From NCBI RefSeq assembly GCF_000413935.1, contig NZ_KE340381.1, forward strand, positions 199,209-263,208: 64,000 nucleotides of DNA, read 5' to 3'. Position 1 is the stretch's first letter. Every line of letters begins with the position of its first letter. Below are positions 1-10,015 of this stretch, one piece after another. The notes beneath the pieces were generated by a model. The model saw only the letters and a program-made list of their open reading frames with translations. It was not told the origin of the DNA and ran no database searches. A program made the position numbers and the translations under genes. This stretch comes from Acinetobacter colistiniresistens (GTDB taxonomy: Bacteria > Pseudomonadota > Gammaproteobacteria > Pseudomonadales > Moraxellaceae).

Positions 1-20
1 TGTAGATATATGTAATATAT

Positions 21-95
21 AGGGGCGTCGCCAAGTGGTAAGGCACCGGGTTTTGATCTCGGCATCCGTTGGTTCGAATCCAGCCGCCCCTGCCA
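21..95 (+). tRNA. tRNA-Gln (TTG), copy 1
   Basis: A 75-base cloverleaf with encoded CCA. The acceptor stem pairs AGGGGCG with CGCCCCT, the anticodon loop holds TTG, and the T-loop reads GGTTCGAATCC. It is the first of three identical copies ahead of prs. Confidence 0.97.
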
Positions 96-113
96 TTACA
101 TATCATCAAATTT

Positions 114-188
114 AGGGGCGTCGCCAAGTGGTAAGGCACCGGGTTTTGATCTCGGCATCCGTTGGTTCGAATCCAGCCGCCCCTGCCA
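114..188 (+). tRNA. tRNA-Gln (TTG), copy 2
   Basis: Identical over its whole length to the copy that ends 18 bases upstream, including the encoded CCA end. The close spacing suggests processing from one precursor transcript. Confidence 0.97.
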
Positions 189-272
189 TATCTAAGACAG
201 ACTTGTTTTATATTGATATTTGATCAAATATATTGACATTATCCTGTAAAACTATTAAAGTTCTGCCGCATT

Positions 273-347
273 AGGGGCGTCGCCAAGTGGTAAGGCACCG
301 GGTTTTGATCTCGGCATCCGTTGGTTCGAATCCAGCCGCCCCTGCCA
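273..347 (+). tRNA. tRNA-Gln (TTG), copy 3
   Basis: Third identical copy, separated from the second by about 84 AT-rich bases. It lies only 37 bases upstream of the prs start, so read-through from the tRNA promoter into prs is possible. Confidence 0.97.
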
Positions 348-384
348 TCCAAATTCATTATAAGCCAACCGCCAAGGGTGCTTC

Positions 385-1338
385 ATGCCCAATCTTGTCG
401 TTTTTAGTGGAAGTGCTCATCCACATTTCGCGCAAAAAGTCGTAAGCCATTTACACATTCCTTTAGGTGCTGCTTCTGTAAGCAAGTTCTCTGATGGTGA
501 AATTTCAGTAGAAATTACTGAAAATGTTCGTGGTAAAGACGTTTTTATCGTTCAGTCTACCTGTGCGCCTACCAATGATAACCTGATGGAAATCTTGGTT
601 ATGGCTGATGCTTTGCGTCGCGCAAGTGCTGGTCGTATCACTGCTGTCATTCCTTATTTCGGTTATGCACGTCAAGATCGTCGTCCGCGTTCTGCTCGTG
701 TACCAATTACAGCGAAAGTTGTTGCAGATATGCTGACAACCGTTGGAATTGACCGTGTGGTAATGATTGACTTACACGCAGACCAAATTCAAGGTTTCTT
801 CGATATCCCTGTTGACAACATCTATGGTACGCCAGCGTTATTGGCTGACTTACGTCAACAACAACATCATAACCTCGTGGTGGTTTCACCTGACGTTGGT
901 GGTGTTGTTCGTGCCCGTGCTGTTGCAAAACAAATGGGTGATATCGACTTAGCCATCATCGATAAGCGTCGCCAAAAAGCAAATGAATCACAAGTGATGC
1001 ATTTGATTGGTGATGTAAAAGATCGTGACTGTGTCATCGTTGATGACATGGTAGATACAGCAGGTACGCTTTGCAAAGCTGCGGATGCACTGAAACAATT
1101 TGGTGCTCGCCGTGTTGTTGCCTATGCGACTCACCCTGTTCTATCTGGCAAAGCAATTGATAACCTTCGTAATTCTGTGATTGATGAATTGGTTGTTACA
1201 GACACCATTCCGCTTTCAGATGAAGCATTGAACCTAGGCAAAATTCGCCAAGTTTCTGTTGCAAGCATGGTTGCTGAAACAATTCGTCGTATCAATAACG
1301 AAGAATCTATTAGCGCAATGTTCGATAGTTATCTATAA
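385..1338 (+). CDS. prs: Ribose-phosphate pyrophosphokinase
   Basis: Makes PRPP from ribose 5-phosphate and ATP in the cytoplasm, feeding purine, pyrimidine, NAD, histidine and tryptophan synthesis. The 317-residue length is normal for the family. The N-terminus shows the usual FSGSAHP and [11 protein letters not shown] segments, and the PRPP-binding loop reads [12 protein letters not shown] near residues 216-227. The ATG start has an AAGGG-type ribosome site just upstream. It lies between the tRNA-Gln cluster and rplY and is followed by a clear hairpin terminator. Identification is firm. Confidence 0.98.
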   Translation: MPNLVVFSGSAHPHFAQKVVSHLHIPLGAASVSKFSDGEISVEITENVRGKDVFIVQSTCAPTNDNLMEILVMADALRRASAGRITAVIPYFGYARQDRRPRSARVPITAKVVADMLTTVGIDRVVMIDLHADQIQGFFDIPVDNIYGTPALLADLRQQQHHNLVVVSPDVGGVVRARAVAKQMGDIDLAIIDKRRQKANESQVMHLIGDVKDRDCVIVDDMVDTAGTLCKAADALKQFGARRVVAYATHPVLSGKAIDNLRNSVIDELVVTDTIPLSDEALNLGKIRQVSVASMVAETIRRINNEESISAMFDSYL

Positions 1339-1356
1339 TAGCCCAGCTTTTTTCTT

Positions 1357-1380
1357 AAACCCTAGCTCGCTAGGGTTTTT
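1357..1380 (+). terminator. Rho-independent terminator after prs
   Basis: A stem ACCCTAG/CTAGGGT with a 4-base loop is followed by a run of T, 19 bases after the prs stop. Confidence 0.85.
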
Positions 1381-1434
1381 CTATCACTAAACTGGTCGCA
1401 AGTTTAGTTACTTACACTCAATGAGGATATGCCC

Positions 1435-1731
1435 ATGGCAAACTTCGTATTAAATGCTCAATCACGTGAAGCTGCACAACAAGGGAAAGGTTCGAGCCGC
1501 CGCCTTCGCCACGCTGCTCAAATTCCAGCAATCATCTACGGTGGTAGCGCTGAGCCTGTAGCAATTACTTTAGAGCTTCGTGAAATCGTTAAAGCTTTAG
1601 AAAACAACGCTTTCTTCGAAGAAGTTATCGAAATCAAAATCGGTGACAAAGTTGAAAACGTTAAAATCCAAGCGTTACAACGTCACCCAGCTAAAAACAC
1701 TCCTATGCACGCTGACTTCAAACGCGCATAA
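1435..1731 (+). CDS. rplY: 50S ribosomal protein L25
   Basis: 5S rRNA-binding protein of the large ribosomal subunit, in the short form of about 98 residues without the C-terminal CTC extension. Typical features are the early basic GKGSSRRLR segment, the PAIIYGG motif and the ending HADFKRA. Two in-frame ATGs are close together (1429 and 1435). The GAGGA ribosome site at 1423-1427 is well spaced only for 1435, so that start is chosen. pth follows after 19 bases. Confidence 0.96.
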   Translation: MANFVLNAQSREAAQQGKGSSRRLRHAAQIPAIIYGGSAEPVAITLELREIVKALENNAFFEEVIEIKIGDKVENVKIQALQRHPAKNTPMHADFKRA

Positions 1732-1750
1732 GTGTTAAAGGCGTAAATTA

Positions 1751-2332
1751 GTGTCAAATATTTCGCTAATTGTCGGTTTGGGCAATCCTGGAAAGGAATA
1801 CGCCCAAACCCGCCATAATGCAGGTTTCTGGTTCGTTGAACAGCTTGCAGATCGTTATGGCATCTCTTTAAAAGCTGATCCTAAGTTTCATGGATACAGT
1901 GGTCGTGGCCAGATCGAAGGTCATGACGTTCGTTTATTATTACCCACCACTTTTATGAACCGTTCTGGTCAAAGTGTTGTCCCCTTCGCCAAATTTTATC
2001 AAGTTGCTCCTGAAGCAATCCTGATCGCGCATGATGAACTGGATATGAATCCAGGTATTATTCGTTTGAAAACAGGTGGCGGACACGGCGGACATAATGG
2101 TCTTCGCGATATCGTTCCGCATATCGGTGCGAATTTCCACCGCTTACGCATTGGAATTGGACACCCCGGTTCAAAAGAGCGTGTTTCTGGTCATGTTCTT
2201 GGCAAAGCACCAAGCAGTGAACAAGGCTTAATGGATGCAGCCATTGATCATGCCTTATCCCAAGTGAAAATGCTGGTTGATGGGCAAGTGTCACAGGCCA
2301 TGAATCAAATTAATGCTTACAAGCCTGCTTAA
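1751..2332 (+). CDS. pth: Peptidyl-tRNA hydrolase
   Basis: Releases tRNA from peptidyl-tRNAs that drop off the ribosome. It has 193 residues, the usual length. Family motifs visible are LIVGLGNPGKEY with the following TRHNAGF (catalytic His), the LLLPTTFMNRSG segment, the HDELD motif and the GGGHGGHNGLRDI loop. The start codon is GTG, preceded by AAAGG. It is co-oriented with rplY, and translation may be coupled. Confidence 0.97.
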   Translation: MSNISLIVGLGNPGKEYAQTRHNAGFWFVEQLADRYGISLKADPKFHGYSGRGQIEGHDVRLLLPTTFMNRSGQSVVPFAKFYQVAPEAILIAHDELDMNPGIIRLKTGGGHGGHNGLRDIVPHIGANFHRLRIGIGHPGSKERVSGHVLGKAPSSEQGLMDAAIDHALSQVKMLVDGQVSQAMNQINAYKPA

Positions 2333-2471
2333 ACTGAATTGTTGATCAATCCCGCTTGCCATATTGTATTTTTAAGCGCAAAATGCGCATCAAACCGCCC
2401 ATAGCCCGCGGAAAACGTGACAAGTCAACCTTAAGAGAATCATCTTAGGTCTTACTCAGGAGACGCTAGCC

Positions 2472-2852
2472 ATGCTATCTCGTTTATTAAAATGTAAAAT
2501 TCACCGTGCAGTTGTGACTCATGCAGAGCTTCATTATGAAGGTTCTTGCGCAATTGATGGCGTATTAATGGACTTAGCAGGGATTCGTGAATACGAAGAA
2601 ATCCACGTATGGAACGTCACCAATGGTAAACGCTTTACCACTTATGCAATTCGTGGTGAAGACGATTCAGGCATTATCTCAGTCAATGGTGGTGCAGCCC
2701 ATCAAGCTGATGTCGGTGATTTAGTGATTATTGCGACTTTTGGTGATTTTACCGAAGTTGAAGCCAATCTTCACAAACCACGTTTAGTCTATGCAAATCC
2801 AGACAATACAGTGAACCACACTGCAAACTGTATTCCTGTACAAATTGCATAA
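2472..2852 (+). CDS. panD: Aspartate 1-decarboxylase (pyruvoyl-dependent)
   Basis: Makes beta-alanine from aspartate for pantothenate and coenzyme A. The 126-residue proenzyme shows the self-cleavage site Gly24-Ser25 in YEGSC, which yields the pyruvoyl group, and the expected Lys9 and Tyr22 region. The ATG is preceded by CAGGAG, a good ribosome site. The 139 bases upstream contain only short hairpins. A strong terminator follows. Confidence 0.97.
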   Translation: MLSRLLKCKIHRAVVTHAELHYEGSCAIDGVLMDLAGIREYEEIHVWNVTNGKRFTTYAIRGEDDSGIISVNGGAAHQADVGDLVIIATFGDFTEVEANLHKPRLVYANPDNTVNHTANCIPVQIA

Positions 2853-2867
2853 GCAATCAAAGATTTC

Positions 2868-2902
2868 CAAAAAGCCAGTCGCATATATGAACTGGCTTTT
2901 TT
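2868..2902 (+). terminator. Rho-independent terminator after panD
   Basis: AAAAGCCAGT pairs with ACTGGCTTTTTT around a short AT-rich loop and ends in a T run. Confidence 0.88.
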
Positions 2903-3043
2903 ATTGACTGAATAACATCAATTTAATATCTCCAGTATAAATACAAAAACACTGAAAAATAAGGTCAGGTTTTACGCAAGCAAACTTGCAAAATAGCGCT
3001 AGAATTTGTTCAATAAAAAGACAATAAAGATAATTTGAACAAT

Positions 3044-4834
3044 ATGGATATTATTAATATTTTAAGTAAAGTGAGCCTCTTTGCTGAGCTAGATCATACG
3101 ATGCTTGAGCCATTGCTACCCTATTGTCATATTCGTCATCTGCAAACGGGACAACAACTGTATTGTGTCCATGATATTGCTGATCATGTCTATATTGTTG
3201 CCTATGGGCGCGTCAAACTTACCACCACGACGGGAGTATTGACCTATTATGGCCGTCATGAGCTTATCGGTGAAACGGGCGTGATTTCCAATCAGCCGCA
3301 TCATGGTACGGTCAATGCTGTTCGAGACACAGCCCTACTCGGTATTCCTCAGCAACAGTTTTTAGATTTTATCCATCAGCATCCCAAAGTCCTGTTTGCC
3401 TTATCCAGACTGATCATCAATCGTTCACAACCTGAACAGCAACATTGTCACGTGATGGGAAGCAGCCGAACACTTTCGGTCATTCCTGTCTCTGCCCAGA
3501 TTCCCGCCAGCCATTTGGCAGAAAAACTCACTGAACACCTACAGCGTTGGCCGCATGTACGTTTAGTAACTGCGGCGCATATTGATGCCCTGTTTGGAGT
3601 AGGTTTCAGCCAAACCCCATTGGATTACAGCCCTGAAGATTTACAACTTAGACAATGGTTGGCCAGCTTAGAAGAAAAGCATTGCTATGTACTTTATGCC
3701 GCCGACAACAGTGAGGATGAATGGTCAAAGCGCTGTTTGCATCAGGCAGATCGGATTCTGATTCTGGCCGAGGCCAATCAAACACCGACCCAAACCCCAC
3801 TCTCGCATGTGCTCAGTCAACACGAATGGCAAAGCCCAATTGAATTGGTTTTGCTTCGTTCCGAAGGTGATCCTTCACCCCATACCTTAATCTGGAAACA
3901 GCTCTATCATGCCCGTGCCCATTACTTTGTCCATCCTTGGGCTCAGAATGATATCTGTGCGGTGGCGCGTCAGATTTCCAGTCAAGGTGTGGGTTTGGTC
4001 CTTGGCGGTGGAGGTGCACGTGGCTTTGCCCATATTGGTTTAATTCGTGCGCTGGAGCAATTGCATATCCCGATTGATATTGTCGGTGGTACCAGTATGG
4101 GGGCTTTTGTGGCCGCATTGGTCGCTTGTGGTTTTGACAGTGTCGAAATGACCCATATCGCTTATGAGACTTTTGTAGCACGCAATTATCTCAATGATTA
4201 CACCATGCCACGGGTTTCCCTGATTCGGGGACAGCGCTTTCATAGCCGCCTCCATGCCATTTTTGGACACCGACGTATCGAAGAACTTAGACAGACCTAT
4301 TACTGTATTTCGACCAATCTCACCACAGGACAGGCCGTCATTCATGATCAAGGTGAACTTGCAACTTGGGTCGGCACCAGTATGAGTGTGCCCGGGGTTG
4401 CACCACCCGTTGCTTGGCATGAAAATCTCCTCTGTGACGGTGGTGTGATTAATAATCTCCCCACCGATGTCATGCAGAATTTAGAAAGAGGCACCATTAT
4501 CGCCAGTAATGTCAGTTTACACGATGATATCCGAGTCCCTGGTATTGGTCTGGATAAACCCGATCAAAGTGCCCTGCTCAACTGGAATAAAGTGATTAAA
4601 GATAAACTATTACATGCACCACGACTGGCAGAAATCCTGATGCGTACTGCGACCCTTGCCAGTGATACCATGATTCAAACAGCAGCCATTGAACGGGCCA
4701 ATTTACATGTGCGCATGCCGATCGAAGGCATCGGTATGTTTGACTGGCATAAACTGGATGAACTGGTTGAACGCGGCTATGACCATGCCATAGAAATGCT
4801 GCTCCCCATTCGAGAAACACTACCCAGTGCATAA
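3044..4834 (+). CDS. NTE/RssA-type patatin phospholipase with cNMP-binding domain
   Basis: Predicted serine lipid hydrolase. Residues about 10-130 form a cyclic-nucleotide-binding-like domain (SLFAELD start, GETGVIS and GIPQQQFL segments). A middle linker of about 170 residues follows. The patatin domain then shows the oxyanion loop GGGGARG, the nucleophile elbow GTSMG (GxSxG) and the catalytic Asp in DGG, completing a Ser-Asp dyad. This layout is that of neuropathy-target-esterase-like lysophospholipases. No signal peptide or clear membrane span is seen. A TTG at 3035 is an alternative start. Whether cNMP is really bound is not visible. Confidence 0.88.
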   Translation: MDIINILSKVSLFAELDHTMLEPLLPYCHIRHLQTGQQLYCVHDIADHVYIVAYGRVKLTTTTGVLTYYGRHELIGETGVISNQPHHGTVNAVRDTALLGIPQQQFLDFIHQHPKVLFALSRLIINRSQPEQQHCHVMGSSRTLSVIPVSAQIPASHLAEKLTEHLQRWPHVRLVTAAHIDALFGVGFSQTPLDYSPEDLQLRQWLASLEEKHCYVLYAADNSEDEWSKRCLHQADRILILAEANQTPTQTPLSHVLSQHEWQSPIELVLLRSEGDPSPHTLIWKQLYHARAHYFVHPWAQNDICAVARQISSQGVGLVLGGGGARGFAHIGLIRALEQLHIPIDIVGGTSMGAFVAALVACGFDSVEMTHIAYETFVARNYLNDYTMPRVSLIRGQRFHSRLHAIFGHRRIEELRQTYYCISTNLTTGQAVIHDQGELATWVGTSMSVPGVAPPVAWHENLLCDGGVINNLPTDVMQNLERGTIIASNVSLHDDIRVPGIGLDKPDQSALLNWNKVIKDKLLHAPRLAEILMRTATLASDTMIQTAAIERANLHVRMPIEGIGMFDWHKLDELVERGYDHAIEMLLPIRETLPSA

Positions 4835-4846
4835 GTAAGATAGGAA

Positions 4847-6025
4847 TTACACATCGGAAGACTGAATCTGATAGCGATCAAGTAAAGCATCTAAATACCG
4901 ATAAGTTTCAGGGTCTAGTTGCTGCATATAGCCATCAAGAATACGATGGCACTGTTGCTGCTTTGCAACAGGCATCCGTCGCATAATGTCAAATGTCACT
5001 TCCCATTGTGAGCGTAATAATGAGGCATAAGCAATATGATGCAGGACTTGCTCATCAATTTGGGCAATTGCGGTTGCGACGACCTCTCTTGCCTCATCTT
5101 GCATATAGTTCACAATAACCAACATATCAGTCCACAAATCGCAACGATCTGCCGCCTCAACAATACTCTGGATAATGTCCACACGCCTTAATGCTGGCAA
5201 ATTGGCAACAAAACGCTGTGCTTGTGCCGACAAGCAAGCCACAACAGGCAACATATCTTCCCATAACTGATCTTCCTGTGTGGCTTGAATAATGGCATTG
5301 ACCACAGGTTCGCCTTGCAGAACCGCTAGATCACCCAACTCCTGTTTCAGCCCATAACTGATATAACTCATCAGCGCCAAAACTTTGGGCCAGACTAAGC
5401 GCTGTGCTGGATCACCAATAATCAATAAGGCTTTCTCAATCCGCTGTTTGGGCAAGACATGCACCAAATGATCAATTTGCTCACGTGACTCGATAAAAAA
5501 AGCAATCTTCAGCAAATCACTCTCACTCTCAACCACTTGCGCCACATCTTGTAAAACCGCATCAGACAACATGCTGACGAAGCGCCCCATGGTGACAAAA
5601 TCACGCTGTTCCAGCAGGACTTGACTAATCTCCGTAATCTGATGCGTAGTAAGATAGCCCAACAACTCTCTGGCCAAGCGTGGATCTAAATACACTGAGA
5701 TTGCAGCAACAGTTTTAGCCGGCAAGTGCTTCACGATACGATAAGAACGCTCAGTGGACAAATACACCGCAATTTGCGCCACGATAAAGGGTTCCAAGAC
5801 GTGTTTCACCATAAAAACACTGATCCAGCGCGGTAGCCAATTGACCCAGGCGGCCAAATAGCGAAATCGTTTTTTCTGCTGATTCTGTAATCGTTCTAAG
5901 AGCGCAAAACGGAATTGCCTTAAATTTTCAGGCGCCAAGGACTGCATAAATACCAATTCTGCTTCAGTAACCCTCAAGATACGTGCCAACTTGATGATTT
6001 CTGCCTGTACCGCAAGTCGAGTCAT
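4847..6025 (-). CDS. Conserved helical-repeat protein of unknown function
   Basis: I do not recognise this 392-residue protein. It is almost entirely helical, rich in Leu, Ala and Gln, with recurring units of about 35-40 residues (for example PALRRVDIIQSIVEAADRC), reminiscent of the helical N-terminal domains of MgtE or FliG. There is no signal peptide. A hydrophobic stretch near residues 60-90 could associate with membrane. Its first 65 residues resemble the 70-residue product of the gene immediately upstream, from which it is separated by 15 bases, so the two probably form an operon. Confidence 0.6.
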   Translation of the reverse strand: MTRLAVQAEIIKLARILRVTEAELVFMQSLAPENLRQFRFALLERLQNQQKKRFRYLAAWVNWLPRWISVFMVKHVLEPFIVAQIAVYLSTERSYRIVKHLPAKTVAAISVYLDPRLARELLGYLTTHQITEISQVLLEQRDFVTMGRFVSMLSDAVLQDVAQVVESESDLLKIAFFIESREQIDHLVHVLPKQRIEKALLIIGDPAQRLVWPKVLALMSYISYGLKQELGDLAVLQGEPVVNAIIQATQEDQLWEDMLPVVACLSAQAQRFVANLPALRRVDIIQSIVEAADRCDLWTDMLVIVNYMQDEAREVVATAIAQIDEQVLHHIAYASLLRSQWEVTFDIMRRMPVAKQQQCHRILDGYMQQLDPETYRYLDALLDRYQIQSSDV

Positions 6026-6040
6026 GGCTTTCCTTCCCCC

Positions 6041-6253
6041 TTATCGATCTCGGAACAACCAACGTAGAAAAAAAGGAGTCTGATATAAGCTCTGATTCAT
6101 TTTCTGATCTTCATGCTCAAGGGTGCGTTGTAATTGCTGATTGAGCCAAGCCAAATCTTGACTAGATAATTGAGAAAATGCTTGAAGACTCATAACGGGT
6201 CGATGTAATTGTTGCGCCAATTGTTCTAGCTCAGTTTTCTCTACTTTCTCCAT
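6041..6253 (-). CDS. Small helical protein, paralogue of the next gene's N-terminus
   Basis: A 70-residue protein with no known domain. Its pattern of hydrophobic positions (ELEQLAQQL ... LSSQDLAWLNQQL ... FFLRWLF) can be aligned without gaps of note to the first 65 residues of the 392-residue neighbour downstream. It ends in a basic, aromatic tail (RWLFRDR). Operon context and shared ancestry suggest the two products work together, perhaps by interaction, but this is inference. Confidence 0.55.
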   Translation of the reverse strand: MEKVEKTELEQLAQQLHRPVMSLQAFSQLSSQDLAWLNQQLQRTLEHEDQKMNQSLYQTPFFLRWLFRDR

Positions 6254-6427
6254 TTTACTGATCTCTACTCATGATTATTATTTTATCTATTGAGTGTATG
6301 CTCAATTTCATGCGATTGCCAATTTCACAGATCGGCAGCAAAACCTGAACAACAGCTCAGTTCTTTTTTTCATTTTTATAGAACGATTCATTCTATAAAA
6401 AGTTGCCTTTTGTCATAAAAATCTGGC

Positions 6428-6433
6428 TATAAT
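6428..6433 (+). promoter_or_regulatory. -10 element for riboswitch-ribB transcript
   Basis: A perfect TATAAT lies about 11 bases before the start of the FMN riboswitch. The upstream -35 is less clear (a TTGCCT lies about 19 bases before it). Confidence 0.55.
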
Positions 6434-6444
6434 CAAAGCACATC

Positions 6445-6590
6445 GCTTCAGGGCGGGGTGAGATTCCCCACCGGTGGTAAGTTAGGCATCACAATCCAAT
6501 GACCTAATCAGCCCACGAGCCTGTATATATTTATATACTCGCAGATTTGGTGAGAAACCAAAGCCGACGGTATAGTCCGGATGAAAGAAG
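6445..6590 (+). promoter_or_regulatory. FMN riboswitch (RFN element)
   Basis: Shows the conserved RFN blocks in order: the GCTTCAGGGCGGGGTG start, the AGATTCCCCACCGGTGGTAA arm, a variable AT-rich arm, GAGAAACCAAAGCCGACGGT, and the closing AGTCCGGATGAAAGAAG. It lies about 100 bases upstream of ribB. A CACGC/GGCGTTG hairpin followed by TTTTT at 6604-6626 could be the terminator of the expression platform. FMN binding should lower ribB expression. Confidence 0.97.
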
Positions 6591-6693
6591 ACGAAATCAC
6601 TGGAACACGCTTTTGGCGTTGTTTTTGTGCACGCTTATTTTTACATCAGTCCTGAAATGTTCAACCGTATCCTAATTACGAGAGCGTTTCATT

Positions 6694-7353
6694 ATGTCCA
6701 GTTTAATTCAACCCGAATTTTTCTTTTCAGCCCTTTCTCCTGCTGAACAACGTATTCAACAAGCTTTAGAAGACATCCACCAAGGCAAACCTGTGTTGGT
6801 GATGGATGACTTTGACCGTGAAAATGAAGCAGACCTGATTATCGCGGCGGAAACACTGACCGTTGAAACCATGGCACAAATGATTCGGGATGGTTCAGGT
6901 ATTGTGTGTTTATGCCTAACTGAAGCCTTGGCTGATCATTTAGAACTTCCACCCATGGTAGTCGACAATTCTAGCCAATTCAAAACCGCATTTACCGTAA
7001 CCATTGAAGCCGCACAAGGCGTGACTACGGGTGTTTCAGCCAAAGATCGCGTCACCACCGTTTTGGCAGCAACCCAAGAAGGTGCCGTAGCAACTGACCT
7101 CAATCGCCCAGGTCATGTTTTTCCTTTACGCGCACGTGAAGGTGGTGTGTTGAGCCGTCGTGGCCATACCGAAGGAACCATTGATTTAGCACGTTTGGCA
7201 GGTTTAAAACCAGCTGGAGTACTGTGTGAATTGACCAATCCAGATGGTTCAATGGCGTCAGGTATCCAAGTGCTTGCTTATGCACAAACCCATGGTCTTA
7301 CGGTAATCAGTATCGATGAACTGGTGCAATATCGTCTCAAACATAATCTCTGA
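6694..7353 (+). CDS. ribB: 3,4-dihydroxy-2-butanone 4-phosphate synthase
   Basis: Converts ribulose 5-phosphate into the four-carbon precursor of riboflavin. The 219 residues contain the acidic metal/substrate loop [11 protein letters not shown] near residues 38-48, the [11 protein letters not shown] loop, the [10 protein letters not shown] motif and the RRGHTEG motif. It is a stand-alone RibB with no GTP cyclohydrolase II domain. It follows an FMN riboswitch and is probably repressed when FMN is plentiful. Identification is firm. Confidence 0.97.
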   Translation: MSSLIQPEFFFSALSPAEQRIQQALEDIHQGKPVLVMDDFDRENEADLIIAAETLTVETMAQMIRDGSGIVCLCLTEALADHLELPPMVVDNSSQFKTAFTVTIEAAQGVTTGVSAKDRVTTVLAATQEGAVATDLNRPGHVFPLRAREGGVLSRRGHTEGTIDLARLAGLKPAGVLCELTNPDGSMASGIQVLAYAQTHGLTVISIDELVQYRLKHNL

Positions 7354-7360
7354 TGAAAAT

Positions 7361-7389
7361 AAAAAGCCTCGATCATTCGAGGCTTTTTA
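7361..7389. terminator. Bidirectional terminator between ribB and the HAD gene
   Basis: AAAAAGCCTCGA pairs with TCGAGGCTTTTT. The A and T runs on both sides suit the two convergent genes. Confidence 0.88.
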
Positions 7390-7398
7390 CAATTCGTT

Positions 7399-8073
7399 TT
7401 ATGAAACTTTTTGTTCTGCGTTCAGTTCAGCCACTGTTTCAATGAGCTGACTAAACTGTGAAATTTGCGTCATAGGCTCCGCCTGAGCCAACTCCTCTGC
7501 TCGACCATAGCCATAATTCACTGCAATAGTTTCAATCCCATTGGCACGTGCACCCATAATGTCATATTGGCGATCCCCCACCATAATGCAATGCTGTGCA
7601 TCCAGTTGTTGCTGTTCAAGAATATAGGCAATTAAGTCAGCCTTATTGGTTCGCTCACCAGTCAGTTCACTGCCATACATTTCGGTAAAATATTGATCCA
7701 GCTGGAAATGAGCCAGAATCTGCTTGGCATAAATGATAGGCTTGGCTGTCGCCAAGAACAAAGCATAGCCTTGTGCTTGTAATTGTTGCAAAGTCTCAAC
7801 GACGCTTGGATAAACCTCATTTTCAAATAAGCCGGTGACCGAAAAACGTTCGCGGTAAGCCAGCAAAGCCTGTTCAGCCAACGCATCATCTTGGGTATTC
7901 AGTAATTTTGCCAAAGATGCTTTGAGGGGTGGCCCAATGGTCCAGTCCAGATCTACATCATCAGCGACAGGCTGGCCTAATTTTTCTAACGCAAAACGAA
8001 TTGAACCATGAATCCCAGTTTTAGGATCGGTTAAGGTTCCATCTAAATCGATGAGAATATTTTTGATCGTCAT
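7399..8073 (-). CDS. HAD-superfamily phosphatase (Gph/PGP-like)
   Basis: A 224-residue cytoplasmic hydrolase of the HAD family. Motif I is DLDGTLTDP near residues 9-17 (nucleophile Asp, acid-base Asp), motif II lies in FLATAKP, and motif III/IV is MVGDRQYDIMGA. The helical cap between motifs I and II suits phosphoglycolate phosphatase or a related small-molecule phosphatase, but substrate cannot be read from sequence. It is divergent from thiD. Confidence 0.85.
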   Translation of the reverse strand: MTIKNILIDLDGTLTDPKTGIHGSIRFALEKLGQPVADDVDLDWTIGPPLKASLAKLLNTQDDALAEQALLAYRERFSVTGLFENEVYPSVVETLQQLQAQGYALFLATAKPIIYAKQILAHFQLDQYFTEMYGSELTGERTNKADLIAYILEQQQLDAQHCIMVGDRQYDIMGARANGIETIAVNYGYGRAEELAQAEPMTQISQFSQLIETVAELNAEQKVS

Positions 8074-8154
8074 TCGTTCAATCTCTTGCAGTCTTACACA
8101 ACAGAGTCGAGAGTTTCTCGAAACTTCCCTATACTACCGTAGATTGAAGAATAA

Positions 8155-8934
<780 letters not shown>

Positions 8935-8973
8935 CATCTGTGTGTAAAATGAACTTTCGAATAAAAGTTTAAT

Positions 8974-9001
8974 AAAAAAGGCGCAATCAGCGCCTTTTTT
9001 A
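8974..9001. terminator. Bidirectional terminator between thiD and kbp
   Basis: AAAAAAGGCGC / GCGCCTTTTTT stem with a short loop; it serves convergent genes. Confidence 0.9.
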
Positions 9002-9012
9002 ACATGCATAAT

Positions 9013-9486
9013 TTACTGCGGAATACGTAACACTTGACCTGGGAAAATGTCATCTGCATTTTTAAGTAATGGTCGATTAGCTTCAAAGATTTTATTGTAT
9101 TGGTTTGGATCACCATAATACTCTTTTGAAATCTTCGATAAGTTGTCGCCTGATTTCACCGTATAGAATTTACTTTCTGGCTCAGGGCTTTCCACTGTCA
9201 TCTGATCATCAACTTGTGCGACATGATCAGTATTTCCTACAGCAAGTACAATCTTTTCTTTATCCGCCTGACTTTTAACCTGCCCTTTAATCGTTGCTGT
9301 ATCCGTCGTGCTGTTATATGTCACAGCCAAACCTTCAACCCCAAGGCCTAAACTTTTAATCAAACCTAATAATTTATTTGCAATCTCTTGAGCTGAAGGT
9401 TCAGCTGGTGTTGCTGGCGCAGCTTGAGGTTCTGCAGGCGCTGTATTTTTCTTACCAATACCTTTAACAAAATCAAAAAGACCCAT
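9013..9486 (-). CDS. kbp: BON-LysM protein, Kbp (YgaU)-like
   Basis: A 157-residue protein starting MGLFDFVKGIG, with a BON domain in the middle (VTYNSTTDTATIKGQV segment) and a C-terminal LysM domain (YTVKSGDNLSKISKEYYG ... PGQVLRIP). This order and the N-terminus match E. coli Kbp, a cytoplasmic potassium-binding protein. There is an Ala/Pro-rich linker near residues 15-35. The start at 9486 is chosen because AGAGGAA lies just upstream; the longer reading frame to 9516 has no such site. Potassium binding is inferred from the family. Confidence 0.85.
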   Translation of the reverse strand: MGLFDFVKGIGKKNTAPAEPQAAPATPAEPSAQEIANKLLGLIKSLGLGVEGLAVTYNSTTDTATIKGQVKSQADKEKIVLAVGNTDHVAQVDDQMTVESPEPESKFYTVKSGDNLSKISKEYYGDPNQYNKIFEANRPLLKNADDIFPGQVLRIPQ

Positions 9487-9651
9487 TGTTATTTCCTCTG
9501 TAATTATTAACCGCATATGGTCAAAATCGACCTACATCTAGTTATACAGAAAAAATAAATTACACGAGTTTCAATTTAAAGCGGTCTTGTAAATATATGT
9601 ATATGCATTAGAACTTAATCAAAAACATTCTGTTGCGAAAGCATTACACAC

Positions 9652-9678
9652 AAAAAAGCCACCTTACGGTGGCTTTTG
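9652..9678 (-). terminator. Terminator after acpP
   Basis: AAAGCCACC / GGTGGCTTTTTT hairpin read on the minus strand with a T run, about 15-20 bases past the acpP stop. Confidence 0.85.
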
Positions 9679-9692
9679 ATCATGCAAGATGA

Positions 9693-9929
9693 TTAACCAA
9701 GTTTCTTAGTTACGTAATCGATTGCAGATTGAACAGTTGTGATTTCGTTTGAATCTTCATCCGGAATCGTGATGTCAAAATCATTTTCGAAAGACATTAC
9801 AAGTTCAACCAAATCTAAAGAGTCAGCACCCAAGTCATCCATGAAAGATGCTTCGTTCTTAATCTCTTCAGCACGCATACCTAATTGTTCAGCTACAGCT
9901 TGTTTGATGCGTTGTTCGATATCGCTCAC
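9693..9929 (-). CDS. acpP: Acyl carrier protein
   Basis: Carries growing acyl chains in fatty-acid synthesis. The 78-residue acidic protein has the phosphopantetheine attachment site DSL within [11 protein letters not shown] (Ser37). The start is GTG at 9929, well spaced from GAGGAGA; the ATG-initiated longer frame begins inside that ribosome site and is rejected. It lies directly downstream of fabG and fabD on the same strand. Confidence 0.97.
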   Translation of the reverse strand: MSDIEQRIKQAVAEQLGMRAEEIKNEASFMDDLGADSLDLVELVMSFENDFDITIPDEDSNEITTVQSAIDYVTKKLG

Positions 9930-10015
9930 AGGAATTCTCCTCATTGCTTGTGGCGTTTTAATTTGCCACTAGTTTAATTGAATATTAAATTTTTTAAAAG
10001 TTTATACATCGCCAC

